Shown here in pieces: positions 40,741-50,621 of a stretch of 64,000 nt of DNA. Every line of letters begins with the position of its first letter. The first letter of the stretch is position 1. Below the pieces are notes generated by a model, which had not been told where the DNA came from, searched no databases, and saw nothing but the letters and a program-made list of their open reading frames with translations. Source of the DNA: Bacteroidia bacterium (lineage in GTDB: Bacteria > Bacteroidota > Bacteroidia > Flavobacteriales > Flavobacteriaceae); assembly GCA_030431055.1 (NCBI GenBank), contig JAUIJA010000001.1, positions 62,001-126,000 on the forward strand, read 5' to 3'. The translations under genes were made by a program, and so were the position numbers.

Positions 40741-43305
40741 TTGAGAAAATTTTCATCAAAAATAGCAATACTATTTATAATTAGTATACTTATTTCTGCA
40801 TGTTCTTCAACTAAAAAAGTTAAAGAGAACGAACAGCTCCTTACAAAAAACACATTAATTGTAAATGATACTGTTTTAAAAAACGAGCGAATTGAAAGTT
40901 TACTTTATCAAGAACCAAATAGTAATTTCTTAGGTTTTCCGTTGCGTTTAAGTCTATATAACTTAGCAAAAGACAATCCAGATTCTGCTTATTACAATTG
41001 GTTAAACAAAAAGCCTAACCGTAGAAAAAATTTAGCAAAAATTCTTTCTGATAAACAAGTTGACAGATTGAGTCAATCATTTTTTATTTCTGGTTTAAGC
41101 CGAATGTTAAAAAAAACTGGTGAAGCTCCAGTTATTATAGATGAGAAAAAAGTTACAAAATCTAGAAACCGATTAAAAGCATATTACACTTTTAACAAAG
41201 GCTTTTTTGATGTTGAAGTTGCTACAAAAATAGATTCGACTGGAAAGAAAAAAGGAAAAGTTACATACACCATAAATACAGGTAGAGCTTACACGCTTGA
41301 CACCATTTCACACGAAATAAAAACTCCTGCTTTAGATACATTATACACTAAAATCTTAGATAAATCACTAATTAAAAAAGGAGAAATTTTTAACAACGAA
41401 AAGTTCAATTTAGAACGTGAACGAATTACTAATTACTTCCGAAATAATGGTGTTTATCACTTTCAAGTAAACAATATTGAATATGATGTAATTGACACTT
41501 TAAATCCGTATAAAAATTACAAACTCAATGTTGTAACTAAGATTGAGAATAGAAATATAAAAAAAGGCGACACCACAGTTACCGAACCTTTTAAGGTTTT
41601 TAAAATTAGCCAAGTAAATATTTTTACAAACAGTCGCCAAAATCAAGAAAATACTTCAAATGATAGTGTTACTTATAATGATTACAACATTTACAGTTTA
41701 GGAAAACTACGATATAAGCCGAAAGCGTTAACCAATGCTATTTTTACAAATAAAGGCGATTTATTCAGCGACAAAGACAGAAGATTAACATCAACTGCAA
41801 TTAACAATTTACGCGTTTTTAATTTCCCAACAATTGAATATGTTGAAGACACTATAAATGGAAAAAGCGATTTAATTGCAAACGTTTATTTGAATCCTTT
41901 AAAAAAGTATAGTTGGTCACCGTATATAGATTTTACACATTCTAATATTCAAGACTTTGGTATAACTGGCGGTATGTCGTTTGTTATTAGAAACCTTTTT
42001 CGCGGTGCAGAAATTTTAGAAATATCAGGAAAAGGAAATATTGGTTCGTCTCAAGATTTAGCAAATCCGCGAAATGTTTTCTTTAATATTTCAGAATATG
42101 GTGGAAATGTAAAACTTACTTTCCCTAGAATTTTCTTCCCTGTAAAAACCAATTCTATCATTAAGAAAGAAATGTTTCCGTCTACTGAATTTAATATTGG
42201 CTTTACAAACCAAAGAAACATCGGTTTAGATAAACAATCACTTTCTGGAGGTTTAAATTATAAATGGACAACAAATGAAGGAAGAAACAGTTTCAGGTTT
42301 GATTTAATTGGTGTTAATTATGTGAGAAATCTAAATATTAGTAATTACTTTAATGTTTACCAAACCTCTTATAATACATTAAATGAAATTGCTCAAGTCT
42401 ATAACACAGATCCTACCTACATTGAAAACGGAAACTTGTCTCAAGATCATACTTTAGATTTTATTTCAGATGTTTTAAACGGAAACACTTCATTGAATCA
42501 AGGTGATGAAGAATATAAATCTGTATCAAGTATTTTTGAACGCTACAACAGACTTACAGAAGATAACCTAATTGTATCTTCTAGCTTCACTTTTAATCGT
42601 TCTACAAAAAAAGGCATAACCGATATTAACTATTATAATTTTAGAGCAAAGCTAGAATCTGCAGGAAATCTTCTATCATTATTTGCTAGAAATATAAAAC
42701 CCGAAGAAACGACAAGTGCTAGTGGAAATAAAAAATTATTTGGAATAGAATACTCACAATATATAAAAGGTGAAGTTGAATTTGTTAAGCTTTGGGCTTT
42801 AGGTAAAAAAAGCTCTTTTGCTTTACGCACATTTGGCGGATTAGCAATTCCATATGGAAACGGAACATCTATTCCTTTTTCACGAAGTTATTTTGGTGGT
42901 GGTTCTAACGACAACAGAGGCTGGCAAGCTTACAGTCTTGGACCTGGTCGTAGTGGTAGTGTTTACGATTTTAATGAAGCAAATATGAAATTAGGCTTCA
43001 ATTCCGAGTATAGATTTAACTTTTTTGGAAATCTAAACGGTGCGCTTTTCGCAGATGTTGGGAATATTTGGAATGTTTTTGATAATGTTGAAGATCCAGA
43101 TTATATTTTCCAAGGTTTCAGTTCTCTACAAGATTTAGCCATAGGCTCAGGAATTGGCTTTCGATATGATTTCAACTACTTCATTTTTAGATTAGATTTT
43201 GGTTACAAAACCTACAATCCAGCACGAGCTGAAAAAGATCGTTGGTTCAAAGATGTCAACTTTGGAAAAACTGTTCTAAATTTTGGTATTAATTACCCAT
43301 TCTAA
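40741..43305 (+). CDS. tamL: TamL-type BamA-family outer-membrane lipoprotein
   Basis: An 854-residue Omp85-superfamily protein. Residues 1-20 form a lipoprotein signal with lipobox ISAC, so mature TamL is anchored by Cys21, unlike BamA or TamA of Proteobacteria. Residues ~40-400 contain POTRA-like repeats. The C-terminal ~450 residues are a 16-strand barrel with the late segment GGGSNDNRGWQAYSLGPG, matching the conserved lid-lock loop (RGF/RGW type), and end VLNFGINYPF. The start codon is TTG at 40741: no ATG exists that would keep the lipobox. A promoter is placed just upstream. TamL is thought to work with a TamB protein in envelope biogenesis; the AsmA-family protein at 12644 is a distant relative of TamB. 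The name is from memory of Flavobacterium annotation. Confidence 0.85.
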   Translation: MRKFSSKIAILFIISILISACSSTKKVKENEQLLTKNTLIVNDTVLKNERIESLLYQEPNSNFLGFPLRLSLYNLAKDNPDSAYYNWLNKKPNRRKNLAKILSDKQVDRLSQSFFISGLSRMLKKTGEAPVIIDEKKVTKSRNRLKAYYTFNKGFFDVEVATKIDSTGKKKGKVTYTINTGRAYTLDTISHEIKTPALDTLYTKILDKSLIKKGEIFNNEKFNLERERITNYFRNNGVYHFQVNNIEYDVIDTLNPYKNYKLNVVTKIENRNIKKGDTTVTEPFKVFKISQVNIFTNSRQNQENTSNDSVTYNDYNIYSLGKLRYKPKALTNAIFTNKGDLFSDKDRRLTSTAINNLRVFNFPTIEYVEDTINGKSDLIANVYLNPLKKYSWSPYIDFTHSNIQDFGITGGMSFVIRNLFRGAEILEISGKGNIGSSQDLANPRNVFFNISEYGGNVKLTFPRIFFPVKTNSIIKKEMFPSTEFNIGFTNQRNIGLDKQSLSGGLNYKWTTNEGRNSFRFDLIGVNYVRNLNISNYFNVYQTSYNTLNEIAQVYNTDPTYIENGNLSQDHTLDFISDVLNGNTSLNQGDEEYKSVSSIFERYNRLTEDNLIVSSSFTFNRSTKKGITDINYYNFRAKLESAGNLLSLFARNIKPEETTSASGNKKLFGIEYSQYIKGEVEFVKLWALGKKSSFALRTFGGLAIPYGNGTSIPFSRSYFGGGSNDNRGWQAYSLGPGRSGSVYDFNEANMKLGFNSEYRFNFFGNLNGALFADVGNIWNVFDNVEDPDYIFQGFSSLQDLAIGSGIGFRYDFNYFIFRLDFGYKTYNPARAEKDRWFKDVNFGKTVLNFGINYPF

Positions 43306-43350
43306 TTATTAAATTCTTAATTTTGTCAGAATAAACGAAACAAAACAACT

Positions 43351-44418
43351 ATGAGTCACAATATTAAACCTGGTGTAGCAACTGGAGATCAAGTACAAGA
43401 AATATTCAATTACGCAAAGAAGAAAGGCTTTGCATTACCAGCAGTTAATGTAATTGGTTCTGATTCTATTAATGGAGTTTTAGAAACTGCAGCGAAATTA
43501 AACGCACCTGTTATCATACAATTTTCAAATGGAGGTGCTTCGTTTAATGCAGGAAAAGGTTTAAATAATGACAATCAAAAATCAGCTATTTTAGGAGCTG
43601 TTGCAGGAGCAAAACACATACACACTTTAGCAGAAGCTTATGGAGCAACTGTTATCTTACATACAGATCATTGCGCAAAGAAATTATTACCATGGATTGA
43701 TGGTTTACTAGATGCTTCTGAAAAACATTTTACAGAAACAGGAAAACCACTTTTCAGTTCGCACATGATTGATCTTTCTGAAGAACCTTTAGAAGAAAAC
43801 ATTGAAATTTCTAAAAAATATTTAGAAAGAATGAGCAAAATAGGAATGACTTTAGAAATTGAATTAGGAATTACTGGTGGAGAGGAAGATGGTGTTGATA
43901 ATACTGATGTAGATAGTTCAAAATTATACACACAACCAGAAGAAGTTGCTTACGCATATGAAGAGCTAATGAAAATTAGCCCGAGATTTACTGTTGCAGC
44001 TGCCTTTGGAAACGTACACGGAGTTTACAAACCAGGAAACGTTAAGTTAACTCCAAAAATTTTAAAGAACTCTCAAGAATACGTTCAAAATAAATTCAAC
44101 ACCGAAAACAATCCTGTTGATTTTGTTTTCCATGGTGGTTCTGGTTCTACCTTAGAAGAAATTCGCGAAGCAATTTCTTACGGAACAATTAAAATGAATA
44201 TCGATACCGATTTACAATTTGCGTTTACGGAAGGTGTTCGCAATTATATGACAGAAAAAATCGACTATTTAAAAACGCAAATCGGAAACCCTGAAGGTGC
44301 TGATAGTCCAAATAAAAAACACTACGATCCTAGAGTTTGGCTTAGAAAAGGTGAGCAAACTTTTAACAATAGGTTAGAGCAAGCATTTGCCGACTTAAAC
44401 AATGTAAACACATTGTAA
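43351..44418 (+). CDS. fbaA: class II fructose-bisphosphate aldolase
   Basis: Zn2+-dependent aldolase of glycolysis and gluconeogenesis that splits fructose 1,6-bisphosphate. The 355 residues match the class IIA (E. coli FbaA) type. The Zn ligands and active site appear in VILHTDHCAKK (His-Asp-His, ~residues 107-111), FGNVHGVYKPGN and DFVFHGGSGST. The Gly/Ser-rich phosphate site follows in TIKMNIDTDLQFAFTEG. A -7-like TAATTTTG is at 43318-43325. The accD gene starts 34 bases downstream, so a shared transcript is likely, ending at the 45308 terminator. Assignment is secure. Confidence 0.97.
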   Translation: MSHNIKPGVATGDQVQEIFNYAKKKGFALPAVNVIGSDSINGVLETAAKLNAPVIIQFSNGGASFNAGKGLNNDNQKSAILGAVAGAKHIHTLAEAYGATVILHTDHCAKKLLPWIDGLLDASEKHFTETGKPLFSSHMIDLSEEPLEENIEISKKYLERMSKIGMTLEIELGITGGEEDGVDNTDVDSSKLYTQPEEVAYAYEELMKISPRFTVAAAFGNVHGVYKPGNVKLTPKILKNSQEYVQNKFNTENNPVDFVFHGGSGSTLEEIREAISYGTIKMNIDTDLQFAFTEGVRNYMTEKIDYLKTQIGNPEGADSPNKKHYDPRVWLRKGEQTFNNRLEQAFADLNNVNTL

Positions 44419-44452
44419 CAAACAAAACAGACTTACAAACTAAATACGAAAT

Positions 44453-45307
44453 ATGGCTTGGTTTAAAAGAAAAGAAAAAGGAATTACTACTCCTACTGAA
44501 GAAAAAAAAGATGTCCCTAAAGGTTTGTGGTATAAAACGCCAACGGGTAAAGTAATTGATACCGAAGAATTAGCAAAAAATCTTTGGGTTAGTCCAGAAG
44601 ACGGTTTTCATGTAAGAATTGGAAGTAACGAATATTTTCAAATTTTATTTGACGATAATAAGTTTAATGAACTTGATGCTAAAATGACATCGAAAGATCC
44701 TTTAAAATTTGAAGACAATAAAAAATACAAGGATCGTCTAAAAGACGTAATGGCGAAAACAAACTTGAAAGACGCTGTTCGTACTGCTGTAGGGAAATCT
44801 AAAGGTAAAGATTTAGTTGTTGCCTGTATGGATTTTGCATTTATCGGTGGTTCAATGGGAGCTGTAGTAGGAGAAAAAATAGCAAGAGCAATTGATTATT
44901 CTATTAAAAAGAAAGTTCCTTTTGTAATGATTTCAAAATCTGGTGGTGCTCGTATGATGGAAGCAGCATTATCTTTAATGCAATTAGCAAAAACATCTGC
45001 AAAATTAGCGCAATTAGCAGAAGCTAAAGTTCCTTACATTTCTTTATGTACAGATCCAACTACTGGTGGAACAACTGCTTCTTACGCTATGTTAGGAGAC
45101 ATCAACATTGGTGAGCCTGGCGCTTTAATTGGTTTTGCTGGTCCGCGTGTTGTTAAAGATACAACTGGGAAGGATTTACCCGAAGGTTTTCAAACTTCCG
45201 AATTCTTATTAGAACATGGTTTCTTAGACTTCATTGTTCATAGAAAAGAATTGAAAGATCAAATTAATCTTTACATCGATTTAATTGAAAACAACGAGAT
45301 TAGATAA
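44453..45307 (+). CDS. accD: acetyl-CoA carboxylase carboxyltransferase, beta subunit
   Basis: AccD with AccA transfers the carboxyl group from biotin to acetyl-CoA to make malonyl-CoA for fatty acid synthesis. The 284 residues include the crotonase-like core: [59 protein letters not shown] and [20 protein letters not shown]. The N-terminal zinc ribbon seen in E. coli AccD (two CxxC pairs) keeps its outline ([20 protein letters not shown]), but all four Cys are gone. The gene follows fbaA and ends at a terminator. Assignment is secure; the lack of zinc ligands is a lineage trait as I recall it. Confidence 0.96.
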   Translation: MAWFKRKEKGITTPTEEKKDVPKGLWYKTPTGKVIDTEELAKNLWVSPEDGFHVRIGSNEYFQILFDDNKFNELDAKMTSKDPLKFEDNKKYKDRLKDVMAKTNLKDAVRTAVGKSKGKDLVVACMDFAFIGGSMGAVVGEKIARAIDYSIKKKVPFVMISKSGGARMMEAALSLMQLAKTSAKLAQLAEAKVPYISLCTDPTTGGTTASYAMLGDINIGEPGALIGFAGPRVVKDTTGKDLPEGFQTSEFLLEHGFLDFIVHRKELKDQINLYIDLIENNEIR

Positions 45308-45338
45308 ATAAAAAACCGACTAAACAGTCGGTTTTTTT
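45308..45338. terminator. terminator between accD and the TonB receptor gene
   Basis: 10-bp stem AAAACCGACT/AGTCGGTTTT with loop AAAC and a T-run. The symmetry allows use by both convergent genes. Confidence 0.92.
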
Positions 45339-45343
45339 TATGA

Positions 45344-47545
45344 TTAAAACTTAGCTTTTATACCAATAATAAAATTTCTTCCCGCTGCAACTAGGCCAGA
45401 GCTATAAGGTCGGTAACGTTGATCTGTAATATTTTCTAAACCTGCTGTCACATTAAACGTATTATTAAACTTGTAATCTGTTTTTAAATTTAATGTGTAC
45501 CAACTAGGAGAATACGGATTTCCGTTTTCATCTATAGCATAAATTTCAGTCTTAGCTTTTTCTTCTTCGGGCAAATCATCAAAACTTTTCTTAGCACTAT
45601 ACTGCGTATACAATTGAATTTGTAATTTTTCGGTTGAGAAAGACAATCTACTAACTCCAAAAAATGGAGCAGCATGTCGCGACGGACTTTTTTCTCCATT
45701 ATCCAATTCCTCTTCTCCTTTTTGATAGTTCAAATCAGTTGAAAAAATGAAATCTTGAGAGAGCTTCGCTTCTACTCCAAACTGAAAACCGTAAACTCTC
45801 GCTTTTGCTGCATTTTGAATTGCTTGAACTTGGCTCAATTCTCCATCATATATTATTTCGCTATTTCCATTCAAAGTAAAATCTCTTCTCACCAAAGCAT
45901 TGTCTAACCAAGTGTAGTAAATAGATGTATCAAATTTCAATTTATCATTAAAAGATTTTGCCAAATTAAAATCAATATTATACGCATACTCAGCTTTTAA
46001 ATCAGGATTTGGAACAACAACAGCTCCAGGTTCAGAATCAAAAACTTTTCCTACATCATCAACATTAGGCGAACGAAAAGCCGTTGAAAAATTAGAACTC
46101 AATATCAAAGATGAATTTGGTTTATGTACAACACCTAAACTTCCCGTTAAAGCACCATCATTTAATTTAGCTTTGGTAAATGGAAATGGATAAAAGGTAG
46201 TGTCAAATTCAGCGTTAAGAACGTATTGATTGTATCGTAAGCCACTTGAAATTACTGTTTTTTCTGAAACTTGAAAACTATCATTTACATAAATGCCGAT
46301 TGATTGCCAGTTAGATTTTGGATAACGCGCTGGACCAGCAACTTCAAAACTCGTTAGAATATCCTGACTAACTCCTTTTGATTTTACTTTATCGTAAACA
46401 TATTCAAATCCGTAAAATAATTTATGACGAGTGAATATCTTCTTATTAAAATCTAAATTAAATGAATACGCATCAACTTTTTCAATTCGTATTTCGCGTT
46501 CAGTAGCATTCAAATTTCTACTAATTCTACTTTCTTCAAAATTCTGATGCGCCAAGCGATACGTCATTTCATCATAAAAAGTAGTTTTAATTGTACTTGA
46601 AGCCGAAAAAGTATTCATCATCCATTTTTGCGGACCATAATTCCATTCGGCATATCTAGGTAATCCATTTCTAAATCGCAAATGTCTATCGTAACGTCCA
46701 TACTCAGAAGTTTCAGAATAGTGAAATCCGTATTGAAAATCCCAACAATCATTTGGCTTAAACCTGATTTTTTGCGTAACATTAAACTGAGAATAAGCTG
46801 AAGGTTTTTGCACTTTAGCATTTTCGTTTACTAAAATCTCATCAGTTCCATCATAATTTGTTTGAATATAATATGGTTTTAAATATTCATCTGGTCCGTG
46901 CGAACCCATTTTTAAATCATCAAAATCGCTATATGTAATTCCTGTATAGCTCGCCCATTTTTTCCAACCAACTTGTGCATTAAAATGTCCAGTTTTTTCA
47001 TTATTTGCAGAAGAATATCTCGTAAAGACACTTCCTGAAACTCTGATTTTATCTGTAAGTGAAAGCTTTGGTGTTACGGTTTGAAAACTCATAACCCCAC
47101 CAATTGCATCGCTTCCGTAAATTACTGAATTTGGCCCAAATAAAACTTCAACATCTTCCATTGCAAAACCATCGAGAGAAATTACATTTTGGATATTTCC
47201 GCCTCTAAAAATAGCCGTATTCATTCTCACACCATCAACTACATACAATAAGCGATTTGTGGCAAAACCTCTAATCATTGGGCTTCCACCACCTTGTTGA
47301 CTTTTTTGGATAAAAACCTTACCCGAAAGGCTTAATAAATCGGCTGCAGTTTGCGGATTTTGAAGTTCTATATCTTCTGGAGTTATTGAGGTAATTTTAT
47401 AAGGGACATCTTGTTTTTTTTGTTTCCATTTTGTTGCAACAACAACTTCTTCTAAAGTAGTAACTCGAGTTGAGTCTTGTATATTTTGCGAAAACAAACA
47501 AAGTGAATTTATAAGCAATAAAGCCAATAATAGAATTTTGCGCAT
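45344..47545 (-). CDS. TonB-dependent receptor, possibly for heme
   Basis: A 733-residue outer-membrane active transporter. A signal peptide (1-19) precedes a plug with a TonB-box-like TTLEEVVVATKW and the conserved GGGSPMIRGFATNRLLYVVDG and DVEVLFGPNSVIYGSDAIGG (each cited in part). A 22-strand barrel follows, ending in Phe (FIIGIKAKF). The segments FRSPNVDDVGKVF and NPDLKAEYAYN resemble the FRAP and NPDL boxes of heme/hemoglobin receptors such as HmuR, so a heme or related ligand is a reasonable inference but not proven. A -7 element TACCTTTG lies at 47572-47565. No heme-handling neighbours are present. Confidence 0.9.
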   Translation of the reverse strand: MRKILLLALLLINSLCLFSQNIQDSTRVTTLEEVVVATKWKQKKQDVPYKITSITPEDIELQNPQTAADLLSLSGKVFIQKSQQGGGSPMIRGFATNRLLYVVDGVRMNTAIFRGGNIQNVISLDGFAMEDVEVLFGPNSVIYGSDAIGGVMSFQTVTPKLSLTDKIRVSGSVFTRYSSANNEKTGHFNAQVGWKKWASYTGITYSDFDDLKMGSHGPDEYLKPYYIQTNYDGTDEILVNENAKVQKPSAYSQFNVTQKIRFKPNDCWDFQYGFHYSETSEYGRYDRHLRFRNGLPRYAEWNYGPQKWMMNTFSASSTIKTTFYDEMTYRLAHQNFEESRISRNLNATEREIRIEKVDAYSFNLDFNKKIFTRHKLFYGFEYVYDKVKSKGVSQDILTSFEVAGPARYPKSNWQSIGIYVNDSFQVSEKTVISSGLRYNQYVLNAEFDTTFYPFPFTKAKLNDGALTGSLGVVHKPNSSLILSSNFSTAFRSPNVDDVGKVFDSEPGAVVVPNPDLKAEYAYNIDFNLAKSFNDKLKFDTSIYYTWLDNALVRRDFTLNGNSEIIYDGELSQVQAIQNAAKARVYGFQFGVEAKLSQDFIFSTDLNYQKGEEELDNGEKSPSRHAAPFFGVSRLSFSTEKLQIQLYTQYSAKKSFDDLPEEEKAKTEIYAIDENGNPYSPSWYTLNLKTDYKFNNTFNVTAGLENITDQRYRPYSSGLVAAGRNFIIGIKAKF

Positions 47546-47581
47546 TCTTCGTTTTTTAGTACTACAAAGGTAGGAAATTAG

Positions 47582-48832
47582 TTACATTCCTGTACGGATT
47601 GCTTCAACAGGATCTAATTTAGAAGCTGAAATAGCTGGAACAATACCTGCAACAAGACCAATAAAAGCAGCTAAACCTGAGCCTAATAAAATATTTTGAG
47701 TACTTAACACAAATTCAAAGTCTAATGCAGAACTTAAAATCATGGCAATAATCCAAACTAAAAACATTCCTATTAAACCACCAATTATAGACAAAATAAT
47801 AGCTTCAAAAAGAAATTGAAATAAGATAAATCTATTTTTTGCTCCTAATGCTTTCTGAATCCCTATTAAATTAGTTCTTTCTTTTACCGAAACAAACATA
47901 ATATTAGCAATTCCAAAACCACCTACTAGAAGTGAAAATATACTGATTCCCCAACCAATTTTATTCATTTGTCCAACTATGTTGTCAATAAAATCAGTAA
48001 AACCAGACAACACGTTTAAAAAGAAATTGTTGATTTCTCCAGGTTTAACACCACGTAAGGTACGAAGTTTTTGAGTTACTTCTGCTTTAAACTCTTCAAC
48101 ATCAATTTCTTTTTTAGGCTTAATGATAATTGCAGGTGTTAGCATATCGCTATTATCTCCGTAAAGTCGGCGAATAAAGTTTACAGGAAAAAACACAGCA
48201 ATATCATTACTATCGCCAAACATTCCTTCACCTTGTTGTTTTAAGACACCAATGACTGTGAATTTTTGACCATAAAGCCTAATTTTCTTTCCTAACGCTT
48301 CTCTTTCTCCAAATAACCCTTCAGCTACTTCACTTCCTATAACAATAACTGGACTTCCAGAATTTGATTCTGATTCATTAAAAAATCGGCCTTTTTCAAC
48401 TTTTATAGGTTCAATATCAATAAACTCATAAGTTGATGGTTTTACACGAATTGAACTTACTGTCTTATCTTCAAATTTAATATTTTCATTACGTGTAAAT
48501 AAATTAAACGACATTTTATCAACACCATTAAGCGAACGTCTTAAGTGTTCATATTCTTCATAGGTTACATCTGGAAATTGTTCTCTCTTCCATCTAGGAA
48601 CATCTGACGGACCAAAAGAAAATCGCATTAAGTAAACGGTATTCATATCCATATCACTTAAATCATCTTTAATTTTTTTATCCATAGAATCAACTGCTGC
48701 CAAAACAGCAATAATGGAAAAAATACCAATAGTTACACCAAGTAATGACAAAAAAGTACGCAATTTATTATTGCGCAAAGCATTAACGGCAAAACCAAAA
48801 CTTTCTTTAAGTAATCGAAGATATAAAAGCAT
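47582..48832 (-). CDS. MacB/FtsX-type ABC transporter permease
   Basis: A 416-residue inner-membrane permease with the MacB topology. An N-terminal helix (KLRTFLSLLGVTIGIFSIIAVLA, residues ~23-46) is followed by a large periplasmic domain (~50-280). Three C-terminal helices come next: IGWGISIFSLLVGGFGIANIMF, ILFQFLFEAIILSIIGGLIGM and LGSGLAAFIGLVAGIVPAISA. The last ends in the family motif ISASKLDPVEAIRTGM. Such permeases act with an ATPase in mechanotransmission or export of lipoproteins, peptides or antibiotics. No ATPase or membrane-fusion gene is adjacent, so the partner must be elsewhere. The substrate is unknown. Confidence 0.92.
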   Translation of the reverse strand: MLLYLRLLKESFGFAVNALRNNKLRTFLSLLGVTIGIFSIIAVLAAVDSMDKKIKDDLSDMDMNTVYLMRFSFGPSDVPRWKREQFPDVTYEEYEHLRRSLNGVDKMSFNLFTRNENIKFEDKTVSSIRVKPSTYEFIDIEPIKVEKGRFFNESESNSGSPVIVIGSEVAEGLFGEREALGKKIRLYGQKFTVIGVLKQQGEGMFGDSNDIAVFFPVNFIRRLYGDNSDMLTPAIIIKPKKEIDVEEFKAEVTQKLRTLRGVKPGEINNFFLNVLSGFTDFIDNIVGQMNKIGWGISIFSLLVGGFGIANIMFVSVKERTNLIGIQKALGAKNRFILFQFLFEAIILSIIGGLIGMFLVWIIAMILSSALDFEFVLSTQNILLGSGLAAFIGLVAGIVPAISASKLDPVEAIRTGM

Positions 48833-48907
48833 GACTATGAATTACATTTTATAAGTAGAGTATATTTAAAAAATGTTACAACTTTAAGCGAAGATTTTAC
48901 TTTTTAT

Positions 48908-48939
48908 TTTGAATGTTTTATATAGTATAACTACTTTTG
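48908..48939 (+). promoter_or_regulatory. promoter of purH
   Basis: TTTG (48908-48911), a 20-base spacer, TACTTTTG (48932-48939), an exact -7 element; the ATG is 22 bases downstream. Confidence 0.85.
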
Positions 48940-48961
48940 CAACTTAACAAACAACAACACA

Positions 48962-50488
48962 ATGAATACTACAAAAACCATTCAATCTGCATTAATTTCA
49001 GTATTTGATAAAACTGGACTAGAACCTATTGTAAAAGCATTACACCAAAACAACGTTACTATTTACTCTACAGGAGGAACAGAAGCTTTTATTAAAAGTT
49101 TAGATATTCCTGTTGTTGCCGTTGAAGACGTAACCGATTACCCTTCTATTTTAGGTGGAAGAGTTAAAACTTTACATCCGAAAATTTTTGGTGGAATTTT
49201 AAATCGTCAAGATAATCCAAAAGATGTTGAGCAAATGAATGAGTTCAACATTCCGCAAATTGATTTGGTAATTGTAGATTTATATCCTTTTGAAAAAACT
49301 GTTGCTTCTGGAGCTAATGAAGCAGATATTATTGAAAAAATAGACATTGGAGGAATTTCATTGATTCGCGCCGCTGCTAAAAACTTTAAAGACACAACTA
49401 TTGTCGCTTCGGTTGAAGAATATGGTGAATTTTTAGAATATTACAACAACGGAAAAGGAGCTACAACAATCGAACAAAGAAAACGTTTAGCTACTAAAGC
49501 TTTCCATGTTTCATCTCATTATGATACTGCTATTTTCAACTATTTTAATGATGATGAAACGTATTTTAAAGAAAGTATTGCAAACGGAAAAACTTTACGT
49601 TATGGAGAAAATCCGCATCAAAAAGGTTTTTTCTTTGGTGATTTTGAGAAAATGTTCAGCAAATTAAACGGAAAAGAATTATCATACAACAACTTACTTG
49701 ATGTTGATGCAGCTGTAAACTTAATGAATGAGTTTAGAGGAGATTTACCTACGTTCGCCGTTTTAAAACACAATAACGCTTGTGGATTAGCTACTCGTAA
49801 CACTATGAAAGAAGCTTATTTAGATGCTTTAGCTGGTGACCCTACATCAGCTTTTGGAGGCGTTTTAATTGCAAATGGAACAATTGATTCAGCAACTGCT
49901 GAAGAAATTCACAAATTATTTTGTGAAGTTGTTATTGCTCCGTCATTTGATGATGATGCCATCGCTTTACTTTCAGAAAAGAAAAATAGAATTTTGTTAA
50001 CGCAAAATAACATTCCGTTACCTACAACACAAGTTAGAACCTGTTTAAATGGATTGTTAGTTCAAGATAAAGACAACATAACTGATCATAAAGACCAACT
50101 TAAAACAGTTACAAACATAAGTCCATCTGAAAAAGATATTGAAGATTTATTATTCGCATCTAAAATTTGTAAACACACAAAATCAAACACAATTGTTTTA
50201 GCCAAAAACAAGCAACTTTGCGCTTCTGGAACAGGACAAACTTCTAGAGTTGATGCGTTACGCCAAGCTATAGACAAGGCAAATTCTTTCAATTTTGATT
50301 TAAAAGGAGCTGTCATGGCAAGTGATGCATTTTTCCCATTTCCTGATTGTGTTGAAATTGCTCATGATGCTGGAGTTAGATCTGTTATCCAACCTGGTGG
50401 TTCAATAAAAGACGAATTAAGTATTCAATATTGTAATGAAAATAAAATGGCTATGGTATTTACTGGAACACGTCATTTTAAACATTAA
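48962..50488 (+). CDS. purH: bifunctional AICAR formyltransferase / IMP cyclohydrolase
   Basis: PurH carries out the last two steps of IMP synthesis: formylation of AICAR by 10-formyl-tetrahydrofolate, then ring closure. The 508 residues contain the N-terminal IMP cyclohydrolase domain (ALISVFDKTGLEPIVKAL, YSTGGTEAFIK, GGRVKTLHPKIFGGIL). The C-terminal transformylase domain carries the catalytic Lys-His pair in FAVLKHNNACGLA. Later segments are GDPTSAFGGVL and KHTKSNTIVLAK, and the conserved end is AMVFTGTRHFKH. It has its own promoter and precedes the mre operon, which has another promoter. Assignment is secure. Confidence 0.98.
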   Translation: MNTTKTIQSALISVFDKTGLEPIVKALHQNNVTIYSTGGTEAFIKSLDIPVVAVEDVTDYPSILGGRVKTLHPKIFGGILNRQDNPKDVEQMNEFNIPQIDLVIVDLYPFEKTVASGANEADIIEKIDIGGISLIRAAAKNFKDTTIVASVEEYGEFLEYYNNGKGATTIEQRKRLATKAFHVSSHYDTAIFNYFNDDETYFKESIANGKTLRYGENPHQKGFFFGDFEKMFSKLNGKELSYNNLLDVDAAVNLMNEFRGDLPTFAVLKHNNACGLATRNTMKEAYLDALAGDPTSAFGGVLIANGTIDSATAEEIHKLFCEVVIAPSFDDDAIALLSEKKNRILLTQNNIPLPTTQVRTCLNGLLVQDKDNITDHKDQLKTVTNISPSEKDIEDLLFASKICKHTKSNTIVLAKNKQLCASGTGQTSRVDALRQAIDKANSFNFDLKGAVMASDAFFPFPDCVEIAHDAGVRSVIQPGGSIKDELSIQYCNENKMAMVFTGTRHFKH

Positions 50489-50542
50489 TTTTAGGGTTCA
50501 AAATATTATTTTTCATTTTTTGTTATAAATTTTTAAAAAGTA

Positions 50543-50573
50543 TTGAGTTTTTCTTTAATTTTAGGTAAGTTTG
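50543..50573 (+). promoter_or_regulatory. promoter of the mreBCD-mrdA-rodA operon
   Basis: TTG (50543-50545), a 20-base spacer, TAAGTTTG (50566-50573), an exact -7 element; the mreB start is 49 bases downstream. Confidence 0.82.
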
Positions 50574-50621
50574 TAAGATTGACACAAACGGAATACTAAT
50601 AGCATAACCCTTTTCTAGCGT

